DNA from: an uncultured Lachnospiraceae bacterium
GTDB taxonomy: Bacteria; Bacillota; Clostridia; Lachnospirales; Lachnospiraceae
Assembly (NCBI GenBank): GCA_947593735.1
Contig: CANQDT010000001.1
Location: 1-64,000, forward strand
Length of the DNA: 64,000 bases
Direction: 5' to 3'
Shown: positions 44,573-54,763 of the stretch, piece by piece
How the letters are laid out: every line of letters begins with the position of its first letter
Numbering within the stretch: position 1 is the stretch's first letter
Translations under genes and position numbers: made by a program
Notes under the pieces: model-generated
What the model saw: the letters and a program-made list of their open reading frames with translations, nothing else
Told to the model about the DNA's origin: nothing
Databases searched by the model: none

Positions 44573-45843
44573 AAGCTATCATCCACTGCCTTTCCAATAT
44601 CATGGCGCATATACTTGTTGGCAAAAGAAACCCAGTCGGTCGCGCCATATGCTTTTTCCCGCGCGTCGATCAGGTCTTTCCCGAGCGCCGTGATCCCAAG
44701 CACGCGCCCTCCATTTGTCACGATCGCGCCATCTTCCATCCGGGTGCCGGCATGGAAGCAGAAATAATCGTCTTTTCCCTCAAACCGTTCCAATCCGGTG
44801 ATCGGGAATCCTTTTTCATATTTCTCCGGGTATCCGTCGGAAGCGAGGACGACGCAGACCGCCGCATTGTCCTCAAATTCCAGATCGATCTCATCCAGCC
44901 GTCCGTCGATGCATGCTTCAAAAACGTCGATGATGTCGTTCTTCATGCGGGGCAGCACGACCTGCGCCTCCGGATCCCCGAACCGCGCGTTGTATTCCAG
45001 CACCTTAACGCCGTCCCCGGTCAGCATCAGACCGGTGAACAGGACCCCGGTAAACGGACGTCCCTCCGCCGCCATCGCGTCGATCGTCGGCTGGTAGATC
45101 TGTTTCTCACAAAACTCCGCGATCTCTTTTGTATAAAACGGGCTTGGGGAAAAGGTGCCCATTCCGCCGGTATTCAATCCCTGGTCCCCGTCTTTGGCGC
45201 GCTTATGATCCTGCGCGGAAGTCATGCATTTCACTGTCTTCCCATCGCAGAAAGCCAGTACCGATACTTCCCTTCCCGTCATAAATTCCTCGATCACGAT
45301 CCGGTCGCCCGCAGCGCCGAACTGCCTGTCCGTCATCAGCGTCCGCACTCCCGTTTTCGCTTCCTCCAGATCCCGGCAGATCAGAACCCCTTTCCCGAGC
45401 GCAAGACCGTCCGCTTTCAGCACGATCGGGAATTTCGCGGTTTCCAGATACATAAGCGCGTCCTGCGCCGAGTCAAAATTCTCATAGGACGCCGTCGGGA
45501 TCCCGTATTTCTTCATCAGATCCTTGCTGAACGCCTTGGAGCCCTCAATGATCGCCGCATTTGCCCTCGGTCCGAACGCGCGCAGCCCTTCCGCTTCAAA
45601 CGCGTCGACAATGCCGCCGACCAGGGGATCGTCCATCCCGACGACCGTAAGGTCGATCTCTTTTTCCTTTGCAAACGTCACAAGGCGGTCAAACTCCATG
45701 GCGCCGATCGGGACACATTCCGCGATCTGCGCGATCCCGGCGTTCCCGGGCGCGCAGTAAATCTTCTCCACTTTGCTGCTTTTCGCTACCGCGGCTGCGA
45801 TCGCATGTTCTCTGCCGCCGCTTCCGACAATCAATACTTTCAT
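44569..45843 (-). CDS. purD: Phosphoribosylamine-glycine ligase
   Basis: A 424-residue ATP-grasp enzyme that makes GAR from phosphoribosylamine and glycine. Motifs: MKVLIVGSGGREHAIA at the N terminus, KADGLALGKGV, LEYNARFGDPEAQVVLPR for the metal site. ATG 45843 follows GGAGGAA; the longer frame runs back into purN. It is 4 nt after purN and overlaps the GntR gene by 4 nt. Confidence 0.97.
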   Translation of the reverse strand: MKVLIVGSGGREHAIAAAVAKSSKVEKIYCAPGNAGIAQIAECVPIGAMEFDRLVTFAKEKEIDLTVVGMDDPLVGGIVDAFEAEGLRAFGPRANAAIIEGSKAFSKDLMKKYGIPTASYENFDSAQDALMYLETAKFPIVLKADGLALGKGVLICRDLEEAKTGVRTLMTDRQFGAAGDRIVIEEFMTGREVSVLAFCDGKTVKCMTSAQDHKRAKDGDQGLNTGGMGTFSPSPFYTKEIAEFCEKQIYQPTIDAMAAEGRPFTGVLFTGLMLTGDGVKVLEYNARFGDPEAQVVLPRMKNDIIDVFEACIDGRLDEIDLEFEDNAAVCVVLASDGYPEKYEKGFPITGLERFEGKDDYFCFHAGTRMEDGAIVTNGGRVLGITALGKDLIDAREKAYGATDWVSFANKYMRHDIGKAVDDSL

Positions 45844-45847
45844 CTTC

Positions 45848-46486
45848 TTATTCCTCCGGCTCATTTGTAATAATCGTATGGTGATCGACGACCCGCACCC
45901 TGTGGTTCGCGATCAGGTCGATGGCTTTGGGCAGGATCTTCCATTCCGCTTCCTCCATCACACGTCTCTGGAGACTTGCCGGGGTATCGTCCTGCCGGAC
46001 GGCGACCGGCTGCTGCAGAAGGATCGGTCCGGTATCCGTCCCGCAATCCACAAAATGGACTGTGGCGCCTGTGTATTTTACTCCGCGCGCAAGCGCGCTC
46101 TCATGGACCCGAAGCCCATAATATCCTGTCCCGCAGAAAGACGGGATCAGGGACGGGTGTATATTGATGATCCGGTTTTCAAACCGCCGGATCACCGATT
46201 CCGGGATCACAACCAGGCAGCCTGCCAGGACGATCAGATCCGGGTCGCGTTCTTCCAGCGCGGCAAGAAGCGCCTCATGGAACTGCTCCCGCTCCGCAAA
46301 CGTTTTCGGATTGATCACAAGCGCCTCGATCCCGTGCTCCCTGGCGCGGTCCAGCGCATACGCGCTCGGATTGTTGCTGATCACACTGATAATTTCAGTA
46401 TTGGTTATTGTCCCGTTCTCTATACTATCAATGATTGCCTGTAAATTCGTCCCGCCGCCGGATACGAGAACTGCGATTTTTAACAT
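45848..46486 (-). CDS. purN: Phosphoribosylglycinamide formyltransferase
   Basis: A 212-residue folate-dependent GAR transformylase. Family motifs: [45 protein letters not shown] and the catalytic [18 protein letters not shown]. The start overlaps purM by 7 nt. Confidence 0.97.
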   Translation of the reverse strand: MLKIAVLVSGGGTNLQAIIDSIENGTITNTEIISVISNNPSAYALDRAREHGIEALVINPKTFAEREQFHEALLAALEERDPDLIVLAGCLVVIPESVIRRFENRIINIHPSLIPSFCGTGYYGLRVHESALARGVKYTGATVHFVDCGTDTGPILLQQPVAVRQDDTPASLQRRVMEEAEWKILPKAIDLIANHRVRVVDHHTIITNEPEE

Positions 46487-47505
46487 ATGACGACTCCTTT
46501 TTCACCCACTTCTGCCTGTCCTGCCACAAACGCGCTTTCTCCGGCGTCATGAAGGGCTTTCAGCGCCTGATCCGCATCCGAAGGATCGACGGCGATCATC
46601 ATGCCGATCCCCATATTGTATGTATTGTACATCATTTTTTCATCAATATTGCCCGTCCTGGCAAGCAGGCGGAAGATCGCCGGAACCTCATAACTGTCCT
46701 TCCGCACGACAGCGCGGATCCCATCCGGGAGCATACGTGGAATATTTTCATAGAATCCGCCGCCCGTAATGTGGCTGCACGCTTTTATCGTTACTCCGGC
46801 ATCCTTGACCGCGCGGAGCGCTTTCACATAGATCTTCGTCGGGGTCAGGAGCGCTTCCCCAAGGGTGGAACCAAGTTCCTCATAATAGGTATGCAGCGCG
46901 TCCGCCTCCATCGGGAATACCTTCCGGACAAGAGAATATCCGTTGCTGTGGATCCCCGACGACGCGATCCCGATCAAAACGTCGCCCGGCTTTACATCCT
47001 TTCCGGTGATCAGATCTTTTTCGTCTACAATGCCGACGGCAAATCCCGCCAGGTCATATTCGTCCTCCGGATAAAACCCCGGCATTTCCGCCGTCTCCCC
47101 GCCGATCAGCGCCGCGCCGGACTGAAGGCACCCGGCGGCAACTCCGCTCACGATCGACGCGATCTTCTCCGGGATATTTTTCCCGCAGGCGATATAATCC
47201 AGAAAATAAAGCGGTTCGCCGCCCGCGCACGCAATATCGTTTACGCACATGGCGACGCAGTCGATCCCGACCGTGTCGTGTTTGTCCATCAAAAACGCGA
47301 GCTTCAGCTTTGTCCCGACCCCGTCGGTTCCCGACACAAGCGTCGGATTTTCCATCTCCTTAAACTTTTTCAGAGAAAACGCGCCGGAAAACCCTCCGAT
47401 GTTTGTGAGCACTTCCTCGCGCATTGTCGCCTGCACATGCTTTTTCATCAATTCGACCGAACGGTATCCCGCTTCGATATCAACGCCGGCATTCTTATAA
47501 TCCAT
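46480..47505 (-). CDS. purM: Phosphoribosylformylglycinamidine cyclo-ligase
   Basis: A 341-residue AIR synthetase. Motifs: [54 protein letters not shown] and [15 protein letters not shown]. It starts after GAGGAA at ATG 47505 and has its own upstream promoter inside the tail of purE. Confidence 0.97.
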   Translation of the reverse strand: MDYKNAGVDIEAGYRSVELMKKHVQATMREEVLTNIGGFSGAFSLKKFKEMENPTLVSGTDGVGTKLKLAFLMDKHDTVGIDCVAMCVNDIACAGGEPLYFLDYIACGKNIPEKIASIVSGVAAGCLQSGAALIGGETAEMPGFYPEDEYDLAGFAVGIVDEKDLITGKDVKPGDVLIGIASSGIHSNGYSLVRKVFPMEADALHTYYEELGSTLGEALLTPTKIYVKALRAVKDAGVTIKACSHITGGGFYENIPRMLPDGIRAVVRKDSYEVPAIFRLLARTGNIDEKMMYNTYNMGIGMMIAVDPSDADQALKALHDAGESAFVAGQAEVGEKGVVIC

Positions 47506-47575
47506 ACTCTGTTCCTCTACTTTCTATTCCTGAATCATCCTGTTCCACTGACAGTTCGTTCCATTTATTCTATAT

Positions 47576-47604
47576 ATTATAGCACAAAAGTTCCTACCGG
47601 TCTA
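47576..47604 (-). promoter_or_regulatory. Internal promoter before purM
   Basis: Minus strand: TAGACC (47599-47604), 17 nt, extended -10 TGCTATAAT (TATAAT at 47576-47581). It overlaps the last codons of purE and leaves a leader of about 65 nt before purM. Confidence 0.7.
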
Positions 47605-48115
47605 TACCTTCCAGGTAACTTTGGTATTTTATTTTTTCCAGGCGGTCCGCTTTATCCAGGACAGTCTGCTCCAGTCCGTCCGCGTACGCCTGCACCCTGT
47701 TGGCAAGTTCCCTGTCCCCGACGGCGAGGATCTTTGCCGCCAGAAGCCCTGCGTTGAGCGCGCCGTTTATCGCGACCGTCGCGACCGGGATCCCGGGCGG
47801 CATCTGAACAATCGAATAAAGGGAATCAACGCCTCCCATCGCCCTGGTCTGGACCGGCACCCCGATCACCGGAAGCACCGTCATCGCCGCTGTCATCCCG
47901 GGCAGATGGGCGGCTCCGCCCGCCCCCGCGATCAGGACACGCAGTCCCCGTTCCGCCGCGGTTTTGGCGTATTCATAAAGCCGGTCCGGCGTCCTGTGCG
48001 CGGATACGACTGTACACTCGTACGGCACCTGGAGCTGATCCAGCATTTCACACGCTTTTGCCATAACGGGAAGATCCGAATCGCTTCCCATGATAATCCC
48101 AACCAGTGGTTTCAT
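47594..48115 (-). CDS. purE: N5-carboxyaminoimidazole ribonucleotide mutase
   Basis: A 173-residue class I PurE that converts N5-CAIR to CAIR, working with PurK. Motifs: [37 protein letters not shown] and [25 protein letters not shown] 48115 is preferred over 48121 for its spacing to GAGGAAAT. Confidence 0.97.
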   Translation of the reverse strand: MKPLVGIIMGSDSDLPVMAKACEMLDQLQVPYECTVVSAHRTPDRLYEYAKTAAERGLRVLIAGAGGAAHLPGMTAAMTVLPVIGVPVQTRAMGGVDSLYSIVQMPPGIPVATVAINGALNAGLLAAKILAVGDRELANRVQAYADGLEQTVLDKADRLEKIKYQSYLEGIDR

Positions 48116-48150
48116 AATCATTTCCTCTCTTTCTTCTTTCTTCCTCTTTC

Positions 48151-49278
48151 TTATATTGTGATCATGCGGTGGGCTTTCCGGACTGTGTCAAGCGCCTCCT
48201 CGACCGTATCGCCGGTCGCGGTCAGATGGCCCATTTTCCGTCCTGCCGACACCATTTCTTTTCCGTAGATATGAACCTTGAGGTTCGGCAGGCGGTACGC
48301 TTCCTCAAGCCCCTGCACGTTCGCTTTCCCGTTTCTCGCGCCGATCAGGTTCTTCATGGCGGTCGGACGGATGAGGTCCGGATTGCCGAGCGGAAGTCCC
48401 AGTATCGCCCGGATATGGTTCTCATACTGGCTCGTATAGCATCCTTCGATCGTATAATGGCCCGAATTATGCGGTCTTGGCGCCAGCTCGTTGACAAGGA
48501 TCTTCTGGTCTTTTGTCACAAACAGCTCGATGCAGAGCATACCGTACGCATGGAACGCACGGACCGCCTTTTCGGCGATCTCCATCGCCTGCCGCCGCGC
48601 GCCCTCGCTGATCACCGCCGGTACGGTCGTCTCATCCAGGATATTATTTTTATGTACATTCTCCGCAACCGGGAACACTGCCACCTCGCCGTTCGTGCTC
48701 TGGCATACCAGTATAGATACCTCTTTTTCAAACGGTACCCATTCTTCCGCCATCAGAGGCAGCTTTCCCGCGCCGAGCGCTTCATACGCTTCCGCCACGG
48801 CGTCTTTGGACCGCACGACGGCGTTCCCTTTCCCGTCATATCCTCCGGTACATGTTTTCAGCACATACGGATAGCCGTATCTCCTTTCCGCTTCGGCAAA
48901 GGATTCCGGACCTGTGATTTCCATATAATCCGGTACCGGAAGCCCATGGCTGCGCAGCCAGTCCTTTTGATTTTTCTTATTCTGGATACGCAGGAGCGTC
49001 TCGCTGGACGGATAGACCCGATGTCCCTGTTCTTCCATTTTCTGAAGCGCCTGTACGCTGATATGTTCAAACTCATACGTAACCACATCCACCCGTTTTG
49101 CAAGCTCCAGCATCGCGTCGACGTCGTCAAAATCCGCCACGATATGTTCATCCGCGATGCTGTGCGCCGGGCACCGTTCCACAGGATCCATGATCACAAA
49201 AGAATAATCCAGATATTTCGCAGCCAATATCATCATTTTTCCAAGCTGGCCGCCTCCGACAATACCAATCCGTTTCAT
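48151..49278 (-). CDS. purK: 5-(carboxyamino)imidazole ribonucleotide synthase
   Basis: A 375-residue ATP-grasp enzyme that carboxylates AIR to N5-CAIR. Motifs: [43 protein letters not shown] and [22 protein letters not shown] 49278 overlaps the preceding gene's stop (ATGA) and follows GGAGGAG. Confidence 0.97.
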   Translation of the reverse strand: MKRIGIVGGGQLGKMMILAAKYLDYSFVIMDPVERCPAHSIADEHIVADFDDVDAMLELAKRVDVVTYEFEHISVQALQKMEEQGHRVYPSSETLLRIQNKKNQKDWLRSHGLPVPDYMEITGPESFAEAERRYGYPYVLKTCTGGYDGKGNAVVRSKDAVAEAYEALGAGKLPLMAEEWVPFEKEVSILVCQSTNGEVAVFPVAENVHKNNILDETTVPAVISEGARRQAMEIAEKAVRAFHAYGMLCIELFVTKDQKILVNELAPRPHNSGHYTIEGCYTSQYENHIRAILGLPLGNPDLIRPTAMKNLIGARNGKANVQGLEEAYRLPNLKVHIYGKEMVSAGRKMGHLTATGDTVEEALDTVRKAHRMITI

Positions 49279-51368
49279 TGCATCTCCTCCAGAGGGTCGT
49301 TTAACGGCTCCGTTCCCGGCAGGACGAATCTGCCATTCTCGATGAGCCGCACCCGTTTGCCGTCCGCGTGGACGACGTCGATCGTATCCAGTTCCCGATA
49401 CGGGATCGTTATATCCGTATGGCAATGGAAATACGCCTTCGCCATATCTTCATTCCGAAGGATGGAACATTCATTCTCCTTCGCCATGATTTCCTTTCCG
49501 TCGGGATTGTATACCCGGTTGTCTTCGCTCATGCTGTAGCACGTATCGCCAACCGCAAAATGCGGACCCATTTTCTCCACGATCAGGATCGGGAGCTTGT
49601 ATAAGATATCAAATTTTCTCGCCATCGCATAGGCTGCCGTGTTCGTTCCGATCGCAAATTCCCCGAGCGGGAGCGTTTCCCGGTTATAGAGCAGGTTTTC
49701 CTTAATGAACGCCCTGTTCTTTTCTTCAGAAGGAAAATTCGCGCACCAGTAATCCGCGATCATCCCGTCCCGGAATACGATATGCAGGTCCTGATAGTTC
49801 AGGTCGTTCAGAGAAGCTTCGCTTACGTGCAGCATCCCGCACGTCCCGGCAAGCCGGGGCGACGTAAATACTTCCCCGACCGGGATATTGACATCCGCCA
49901 GGCAATTTTCAAAGTTCGTCTCGTGATCCGGGTCGTTCAGGGCGTGCAGATAGACGTTCAGATCCGTCTGGTTCCCGTTTTTTCCCTTTATATGGACATA
50001 TTCGCCCTGATCCAGCGCGTCGATCAGCGCCTGCTGGATCCTCCGGTACAGATCCTTGTCGAGCGTGTTGATCGCGACGGTTTCCTGAAAAATCTCCCGG
50101 TACCGCTCCCCGATCTCCGGAACCGGATACGCGATAATCGTAAAGCTGTACTCGTCCCTTGGAATATATTGATTGGAAATCTCGCTGGAACGGCTGTTGT
50201 AATCCACCGTCAGCTGTTCCTGTTCTTCCGACAGGGCAAGCGCCGTATCCTTCGCCTCCAGCGCGGCGTCCTTTTCCCCGAATACTTCCATCACCGCCGG
50301 CCCGGCAAAGACAGCCGCCTGATCCCGGTACCGCTCATACGCCGATCGCATACAGGCAAGCTTCCGGTCCACAAACTCCCTCGTAAAATACAGGCTGTTG
50401 TCAAACCGGTGGTCGTACTCATACTGCCGGTTCGGGGACGTGGAACAATAGCCGACCTTCAAATGCTGTTTCTTATTGATCGAGCTGACCGCGGCGCGGT
50501 AGATCACCGGTTCCAGTCCCATGGCGCGGAACTGCAGGATCGCCGCGCGGACAACGCGCTCAAACCCGACCGTATACCGGATATTGACCGTTTTTTTCTT
50601 TCCGAGGTCGATCCGGTTATTGATGAATCCGTCCCGGAAGCCCTCCGTATAGGTGGCTGCCATCGCGTCGATCCGCTCCTGCGGCAGCGAATTCAGATAG
50701 GAAGCCGTCGTCCGCTCGTTTGACCCGATATATTCCCCGAAGGAATACAGATATGACAGATCGGACAGATCGGACTCCATAATGATCCGCACAGCGAAAT
50801 CTTCCTCCGGGAGAAGCTGTTCCCGGATCCGCTCTTCCACAAAAATCTCCGCGTAATCAAAGAAATAATAATAAACCGCTTCCAGGACCTGGTCGCGCGT
50901 TTTATCCCGCGCAAAGGATTCTTCATCCTCAAACAGATTGTAGATCTCAACAAAAAGCTCACAGAGCGCTGTGACCGTAAACCGCTTCTGCTCATACGCG
51001 GCAGGGATCAACCCCCGGATCTCCGTATAAAGAAAACACAAAATCCCGCCAAACTCTGTCCCGAGCTGTTCCGCCGCATAATCCGGATTCGCGTAGCTGG
51101 AGGCGTAATGGTCTTCCAGGATATCTTCATACAGCGACCGGTTGTATCGGTCAAGCCTCTCCTCCGTCCAGCTTTCCATCCCGTTCTGTTCCACAAGGCG
51201 GAACGTTTCTTCGATCTTTCCGAGAAACGCGGCGACGGAATGAAAATAATCGCTGAACGCGGTTCCATACACCGTTTCCTCATAAATTTCGCGGCAGCGG
51301 TCCATGATCAGGTCATACCGTTCCCGGATCAATTCCCCGTCCTGCTGCGTCTGTTCCCACTCATTCAT
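49275..51368 (-). CDS. M29-type metallopeptidase with long N-terminal extension
   Basis: A 697-residue protein. The C-terminal part (from about residue 300) resembles M29 aminopeptidases: VGEVFTSPRLAGTCG, GEFAIGTNTAAYAMARKF, EKMGPHFAVGDTCYSMSED and AYFHCHTDITIP supply the expected Glu, His and Asp metal ligands. Family members are usually about 370-410 residues; the first ~300 residues here are a mainly helical acidic extension that I do not recognise. The ATG at 51368 overlaps the HD gene's stop and its own stop overlaps purK, so translation is coupled on both sides. Substrate unknown. Confidence 0.82.
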   Translation of the reverse strand: MNEWEQTQQDGELIRERYDLIMDRCREIYEETVYGTAFSDYFHSVAAFLGKIEETFRLVEQNGMESWTEERLDRYNRSLYEDILEDHYASSYANPDYAAEQLGTEFGGILCFLYTEIRGLIPAAYEQKRFTVTALCELFVEIYNLFEDEESFARDKTRDQVLEAVYYYFFDYAEIFVEERIREQLLPEEDFAVRIIMESDLSDLSYLYSFGEYIGSNERTTASYLNSLPQERIDAMAATYTEGFRDGFINNRIDLGKKKTVNIRYTVGFERVVRAAILQFRAMGLEPVIYRAAVSSINKKQHLKVGYCSTSPNRQYEYDHRFDNSLYFTREFVDRKLACMRSAYERYRDQAAVFAGPAVMEVFGEKDAALEAKDTALALSEEQEQLTVDYNSRSSEISNQYIPRDEYSFTIIAYPVPEIGERYREIFQETVAINTLDKDLYRRIQQALIDALDQGEYVHIKGKNGNQTDLNVYLHALNDPDHETNFENCLADVNIPVGEVFTSPRLAGTCGMLHVSEASLNDLNYQDLHIVFRDGMIADYWCANFPSEEKNRAFIKENLLYNRETLPLGEFAIGTNTAAYAMARKFDILYKLPILIVEKMGPHFAVGDTCYSMSEDNRVYNPDGKEIMAKENECSILRNEDMAKAYFHCHTDITIPYRELDTIDVVHADGKRVRLIENGRFVLPGTEPLNDPLEEMQ

Positions 51369-51949
51369 GGCAATATATGCCCCTCTCTCACATTCTCGTC
51401 GATCAGATTTCTCGCGTATTCCCATACTGCCCGCGTGCCGTCGGCGGTCTTTTCGTTCCGCTTCAGGATCTGCGCCAGATGGATCTGATGCTCCTCCCAG
51501 GAAACGCCATGGCTCGCGTGATTCAGGAGAATCGGCTGAATTTTGTCCAGCGCGTTGGCAAATCTGGCTTCCGGCGTCTTTCCTTCCTCAAATTCATCCC
51601 AAAGCTGCCGCAATTTCTCCGCCTGTCCCTCCGGAAGAAGATGAAAAATGCGATCCGCCGCTGAAAGCTCCCGCTCCCGTTTCGTCTCATTTCCAGCCGT
51701 ATCATACGCGTAGGTATCGCCGGCGTCGATCTCGACCACGTCGTGCATCAGGATCATTCCGAGCGTATGCGCCATATCGATCGGTTCATTCGCGTACTCC
51801 GCGAGCACCAGGCACATGACCGCCATATGCCAGGAATGTTCCGCGTCGTTTTCTTTCCGGGAGCCGTCCGAAAGCGGCGTCTGCCTTACAATTTTTTTGA
51901 TCTTATCCAGCTCCATGATAAAATCAATCTGCTCCTGTAATCGTTCCAT
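51365..51949 (-). CDS. HD domain phosphohydrolase, YfbR-like (probable 5'-nucleotidase)
   Basis: A 194-residue HD-superfamily enzyme. The metal residues are in HSWHMAVMCLVLAEY (His), MILMHDVVEIDAGD (His-Asp) and the downstream ANALDKIQP (Asp). YfbR-like proteins dephosphorylate deoxynucleoside monophosphates, which would fit the position at the head of the purine block. Start at ATG 51949 after GGGGAGAA; its stop overlaps the M29-type gene. Confidence 0.9.
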   Translation of the reverse strand: MERLQEQIDFIMELDKIKKIVRQTPLSDGSRKENDAEHSWHMAVMCLVLAEYANEPIDMAHTLGMILMHDVVEIDAGDTYAYDTAGNETKRERELSAADRIFHLLPEGQAEKLRQLWDEFEEGKTPEARFANALDKIQPILLNHASHGVSWEEHQIHLAQILKRNEKTADGTRAVWEYARNLIDENVREGHILP

Positions 51950-51971
51950 CCCATTCTCCCCGTGACAATCA

Positions 51972-52008
51972 GTAACCGGGAGCGAGCCTGTATGCTTCTC
52001 CCGGTTAC
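51972..52008 (-). repeat. Hairpin between small membrane gene and HD gene
   Basis: GTAACCGGGAG (51972-51982) and CTCCCGGTTAC (51998-52008) form a perfect 11-bp stem with a 15-nt loop. No T run follows on the minus strand, so it is more likely an mRNA-stability or attenuation element than a full terminator. Confidence 0.6.
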
Positions 52009-52010
52009 GG

Positions 52011-52163
52011 TCAGAATAATAATGTCTTTTTGTTGCTCAATAATCTGGCGCCATGAATGATATTCATTATGCCGACACCAGCTCCGATGACCAGAATGGT
52101 AATACCGAGGGCAATATTCCATGCCCCGACATAATTCATGGAGTGATATGCTTTCTCGTTCAT
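52011..52163 (-). CDS. Small membrane protein (50 residues)
   Basis: A 50-residue protein. It starts MNEKAYHSMNYVGAWNIALG, followed by one long hydrophobic segment ITILVIGAGVGIMNIIHG and a basic end (ARLLSNKKTLLF). ATG 52163 lies 16 nt after the pyrE stop, with GGACAGAG as ribosome site. Glycine-rich single-span proteins of this type occur in Lachnospiraceae; function unknown. The downstream hairpin (51972-52008) suggests its own 3' end. Confidence 0.75.
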   Translation of the reverse strand: MNEKAYHSMNYVGAWNIALGITILVIGAGVGIMNIIHGARLLSNKKTLLF

Positions 52164-52179
52164 CTCTGTCCTGTCCTTT

Positions 52180-52854
52180 CTACTTTACTCCATATTGCTC
52201 ATAATATGCATCGATCGCCGTCTTCCGCGCGTCGTCGATGATGACCTGCCCTTTGTATGGGTTCCCATATAAATGCTCCACCACGTCTCCCATCGTGACG
52301 ATCGCCGTCGTCCGAAAGCCGTAGCGTTCCTGGATCTCCGCGAGCGCGCTCTTTTCGCCCTGCCCGCGTTCCATGCGGTCCACGGAGACGACCAGTCCGA
52401 CGACGTCCACATCGCCCTGCGCTTTTATGATCGGAAGCGTCTCCTCGATGGACGTTCCCGCCGTCGTCACATCCTCGATGATCACCACTTTATCTCCGTC
52501 TTTGATCGGGCTTCCGAGAAGAACGCCCACATCGCCGTGATCTTTTACCTCTTTCCGGTTGGAGCAATAATTGACGTCCTTTCCGTATTGCTCCGAGAGC
52601 GCGATGGACGCCGCCACGCTCAGCGGGATCCCCTTGTACGCCGGTCCGAACAACACATCAAACTCCAGTCCGAATGCGTCATGGATCGCTTTCGCGTAAT
52701 ATCCGCCCAGCCGCTTCAGCTGCGTCCCGGTGCGGTAAAACCCGGTGTTCACGAAAAACGGCGTTTTCCGTCCGCTTTTTGTTGTGAAATCACCGAATTT
52801 CAGTACATTGCAGTCGATCATAAACTCGATAAATTCCTGTTTATATTGTTCCAT
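52180..52854 (-). CDS. pyrE: Orotate phosphoribosyltransferase
   Basis: A 224-residue type I phosphoribosyltransferase that makes OMP from orotate and PRPP. Motifs: KSGRKTPFFVNTGFY, FGPAYKGIPL, YCSNRKEVKDHG and the PRPP loop VVIIEDVTTAGTSIEE. Ribosome site GGGAG before ATG 52854; own promoter upstream. Confidence 0.97.
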   Translation of the reverse strand: MEQYKQEFIEFMIDCNVLKFGDFTTKSGRKTPFFVNTGFYRTGTQLKRLGGYYAKAIHDAFGLEFDVLFGPAYKGIPLSVAASIALSEQYGKDVNYCSNRKEVKDHGDVGVLLGSPIKDGDKVVIIEDVTTAGTSIEETLPIIKAQGDVDVVGLVVSVDRMERGQGEKSALAEIQERYGFRTTAIVTMGDVVEHLYGNPYKGQVIIDDARKTAIDAYYEQYGVK

Positions 52855-52904
52855 CTTCCAATCTCCCTGTCATGCTTCTTTTTCTTTCTTTTCCCACGGC
52901 AATG

Positions 52905-52933
52905 ATTCTACCACAACCGGAGCCTGTTTTCAA
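52905..52933 (-). promoter_or_regulatory. pyrE promoter
   Basis: TTGAAA (52928-52933), 17 nt, TAGAAT (52905-52910) on the minus strand, touching the stop of the ABC permease gene. pyrE is thus likely independent of the sugar ABC operon. Confidence 0.75.
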
Positions 52934-53788
52934 TCAGCCTTTTGCCGCGCCGGCTGTAATTCCCTTCACAAAATATTTCTGAAGCAGCACATAGATGATC
53001 AACGCCGGCACCATGGAGATCACGGTCCCCGCGAAAATCAGGTCCCATCTCGCCGTAAACTGCCCCACAAAAGCATAGACTTCCACATTGATCGTCTTCG
53101 CGCGGTCAGACGGCAAGACAAGATATGGCATCAGGAAATCGTTCCAGATCCCAAGACCGTTTAATACGATCATACTCGCGGTACATGGCCCGAGCAGCGG
53201 AAAAACGACCTGCCAGAATGTCTGGAACGGTCCGCAGCCGTCGATCCTCGCCGCCTCCTCGATCTCCAGCGGCACCCCTTTCAAAAAGCTGCAATAAAGC
53301 AGGCTTCCGAACGCGACCGACCCGGCGATATAACAGCAGATCGGCCCGGACAGCTTGCCGTAGATCCCGAACAGTTTCATTTCCTTAAACAGCGGGAACA
53401 TATACAGATGAAACGGTATCATCATTCCGGCAAGGAAAAAGGTATAGATCATCCTGGTCACTTTCGTGCTCCGCCTCTCGATCGCGTACGCGCCCATCGG
53501 CACGATAAAAATAATCAGGATCTCCGAGACGATGGTCAGGAAAAGGCTGTGCCAGGTCGCGGTAAAAAAGTCCGTCCTCTGGAACAGGTCAAAAAAGTTT
53601 GCAAGGCTCCACTTTGCCGGCAGGGAAAGCGGATTGGCAAGGATCTCGCCGTTCGTCTTGAACGCGGAAATAAACGCAAAGACAACCGGGATCACAAACA
53701 GGACCGCAAGGCAGAGGGTCAGAATGAACAGAATGATATCGGACACGCGCACGCGTTCCCGTACCCGGATCTTCGTCTCTTTTGCCAT
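52934..53788 (-). CDS. Carbohydrate ABC transporter permease (MalG-type)
   Basis: A 284-residue inner-membrane permease with six segments and the EAA loop (EIEEAARIDGCGPFQTFWQVVFPLLGP) that contacts the ATPase. ATG 53788 shares a base with the stop of the first permease; GGGAGG is upstream. It is the third gene of a binding protein-permease-permease set that lacks its own ATPase, as is usual for sugar importers served by a shared MsmK-like ATPase. Confidence 0.93.
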   Translation of the reverse strand: MAKETKIRVRERVRVSDIILFILTLCLAVLFVIPVVFAFISAFKTNGEILANPLSLPAKWSLANFFDLFQRTDFFTATWHSLFLTIVSEILIIFIVPMGAYAIERRSTKVTRMIYTFFLAGMMIPFHLYMFPLFKEMKLFGIYGKLSGPICCYIAGSVAFGSLLYCSFLKGVPLEIEEAARIDGCGPFQTFWQVVFPLLGPCTASMIVLNGLGIWNDFLMPYLVLPSDRAKTINVEVYAFVGQFTARWDLIFAGTVISMVPALIIYVLLQKYFVKGITAGAAKG

Positions 53789-54678
53789 CACAGCTGCACC
53801 TCCCTGCTCTTAAGGAATTTCTGCTGGACCGCGTTCAGCAGAATGATCAGAAAGAGAAGCACAATGCCGACAGCGGTTCCGTAGCCCTGCCTTCCCTCTC
53901 CGAAGCCGACTTTATACAGCAGATAAACGATCGTCTCTGTCGCGAATCCGGGACCGCCATCCGTCATGACCGATATCTGGTCGAATACTTTGAGCCCGTT
54001 GATCAGCGACAATGTAAAATTGATGGTGAACGCGCCGGAAATGAGCGGCACCGTAATGGATCGGAATATCTGCCACGGATTGGCGCCGTCGATCTTCGCC
54101 GCCTCGATCAGATCGGTCGGCACACCCTGGAGCGAAGCCAGATAAATGATCATATAATAACCGGCTCCTTTCCATACGAGCACGATCCCTACCATGATCA
54201 GGGCGAGTTTCGGATCTCCGATCCAGTCCTTTTTCATTCCATCCTTTCCCATCGCGCCGAGAATGCTGTTGATCACGCCGAAATTATAATTGTAGATCGT
54301 TTTCCAGATGAAGCCGGAGACGATTCCGGACAGGATGACCGGTATGTAAAAAATACTCCGGAACAGGTTTTTTAACCGGAACACGTGATCGACAAGCAGC
54401 GCGAGAACGAGCGCGAAAAAGTTCTCGAACAGGGAAATAAACACGGTAAGGATCACGGTATTTTTCAGCGCGTTATAAAACCGTTTGCTGGTGAAGATCT
54501 CAACATAATTTCTTATTCCGATGAATTTCACATCCGGCGATACCCCGTCCCAGGACGTAAAACTATAGTAGACGCTCGCGATCGCCGGAACAATGATAAA
54601 TAAAACGAAAAAGACAAACGCCGGGCTCAGGAAGCCGACGGTCACCCAATCCAGTTTCTTCTTTTTCATGCTGGTCAC
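53788..54678 (-). CDS. Carbohydrate ABC transporter permease (MalF-type)
   Basis: A 296-residue permease with six segments (WVTVGFLSPAFVFFVLFIIVP first) and an EAA-type loop (TDLIEAAKIDGANPWQIFRSITVPLI). It pairs with the downstream MalG-type permease. The sugar is unknown. Confidence 0.93.
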   Translation of the reverse strand: MTSMKKKKLDWVTVGFLSPAFVFFVLFIIVPAIASVYYSFTSWDGVSPDVKFIGIRNYVEIFTSKRFYNALKNTVILTVFISLFENFFALVLALLVDHVFRLKNLFRSIFYIPVILSGIVSGFIWKTIYNYNFGVINSILGAMGKDGMKKDWIGDPKLALIMVGIVLVWKGAGYYMIIYLASLQGVPTDLIEAAKIDGANPWQIFRSITVPLISGAFTINFTLSLINGLKVFDQISVMTDGGPGFATETIVYLLYKVGFGEGRQGYGTAVGIVLLFLIILLNAVQQKFLKSREVQL

Positions 54679-54705
54679 TTCCTTTTTCTGTATGAGGATG
54701 CTTAC

Positions 54706-54743
54706 AAAATAAGAAGGACGGGAACTGTCGTCCTTCTTATTTT
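54706..54743 (-). repeat. Hairpin between binding protein and permease genes
   Basis: Perfect 15-bp stem (54706-54720 / 54729-54743) with an 8-nt loop. On the minus strand only TTTTG follows. Such a hairpin can terminate part of the transcripts or protect the upstream message, giving more binding protein than permease. Confidence 0.75.
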
Positions 54744-54763
54744 GCGTAATTCCTGCTGTTTGA

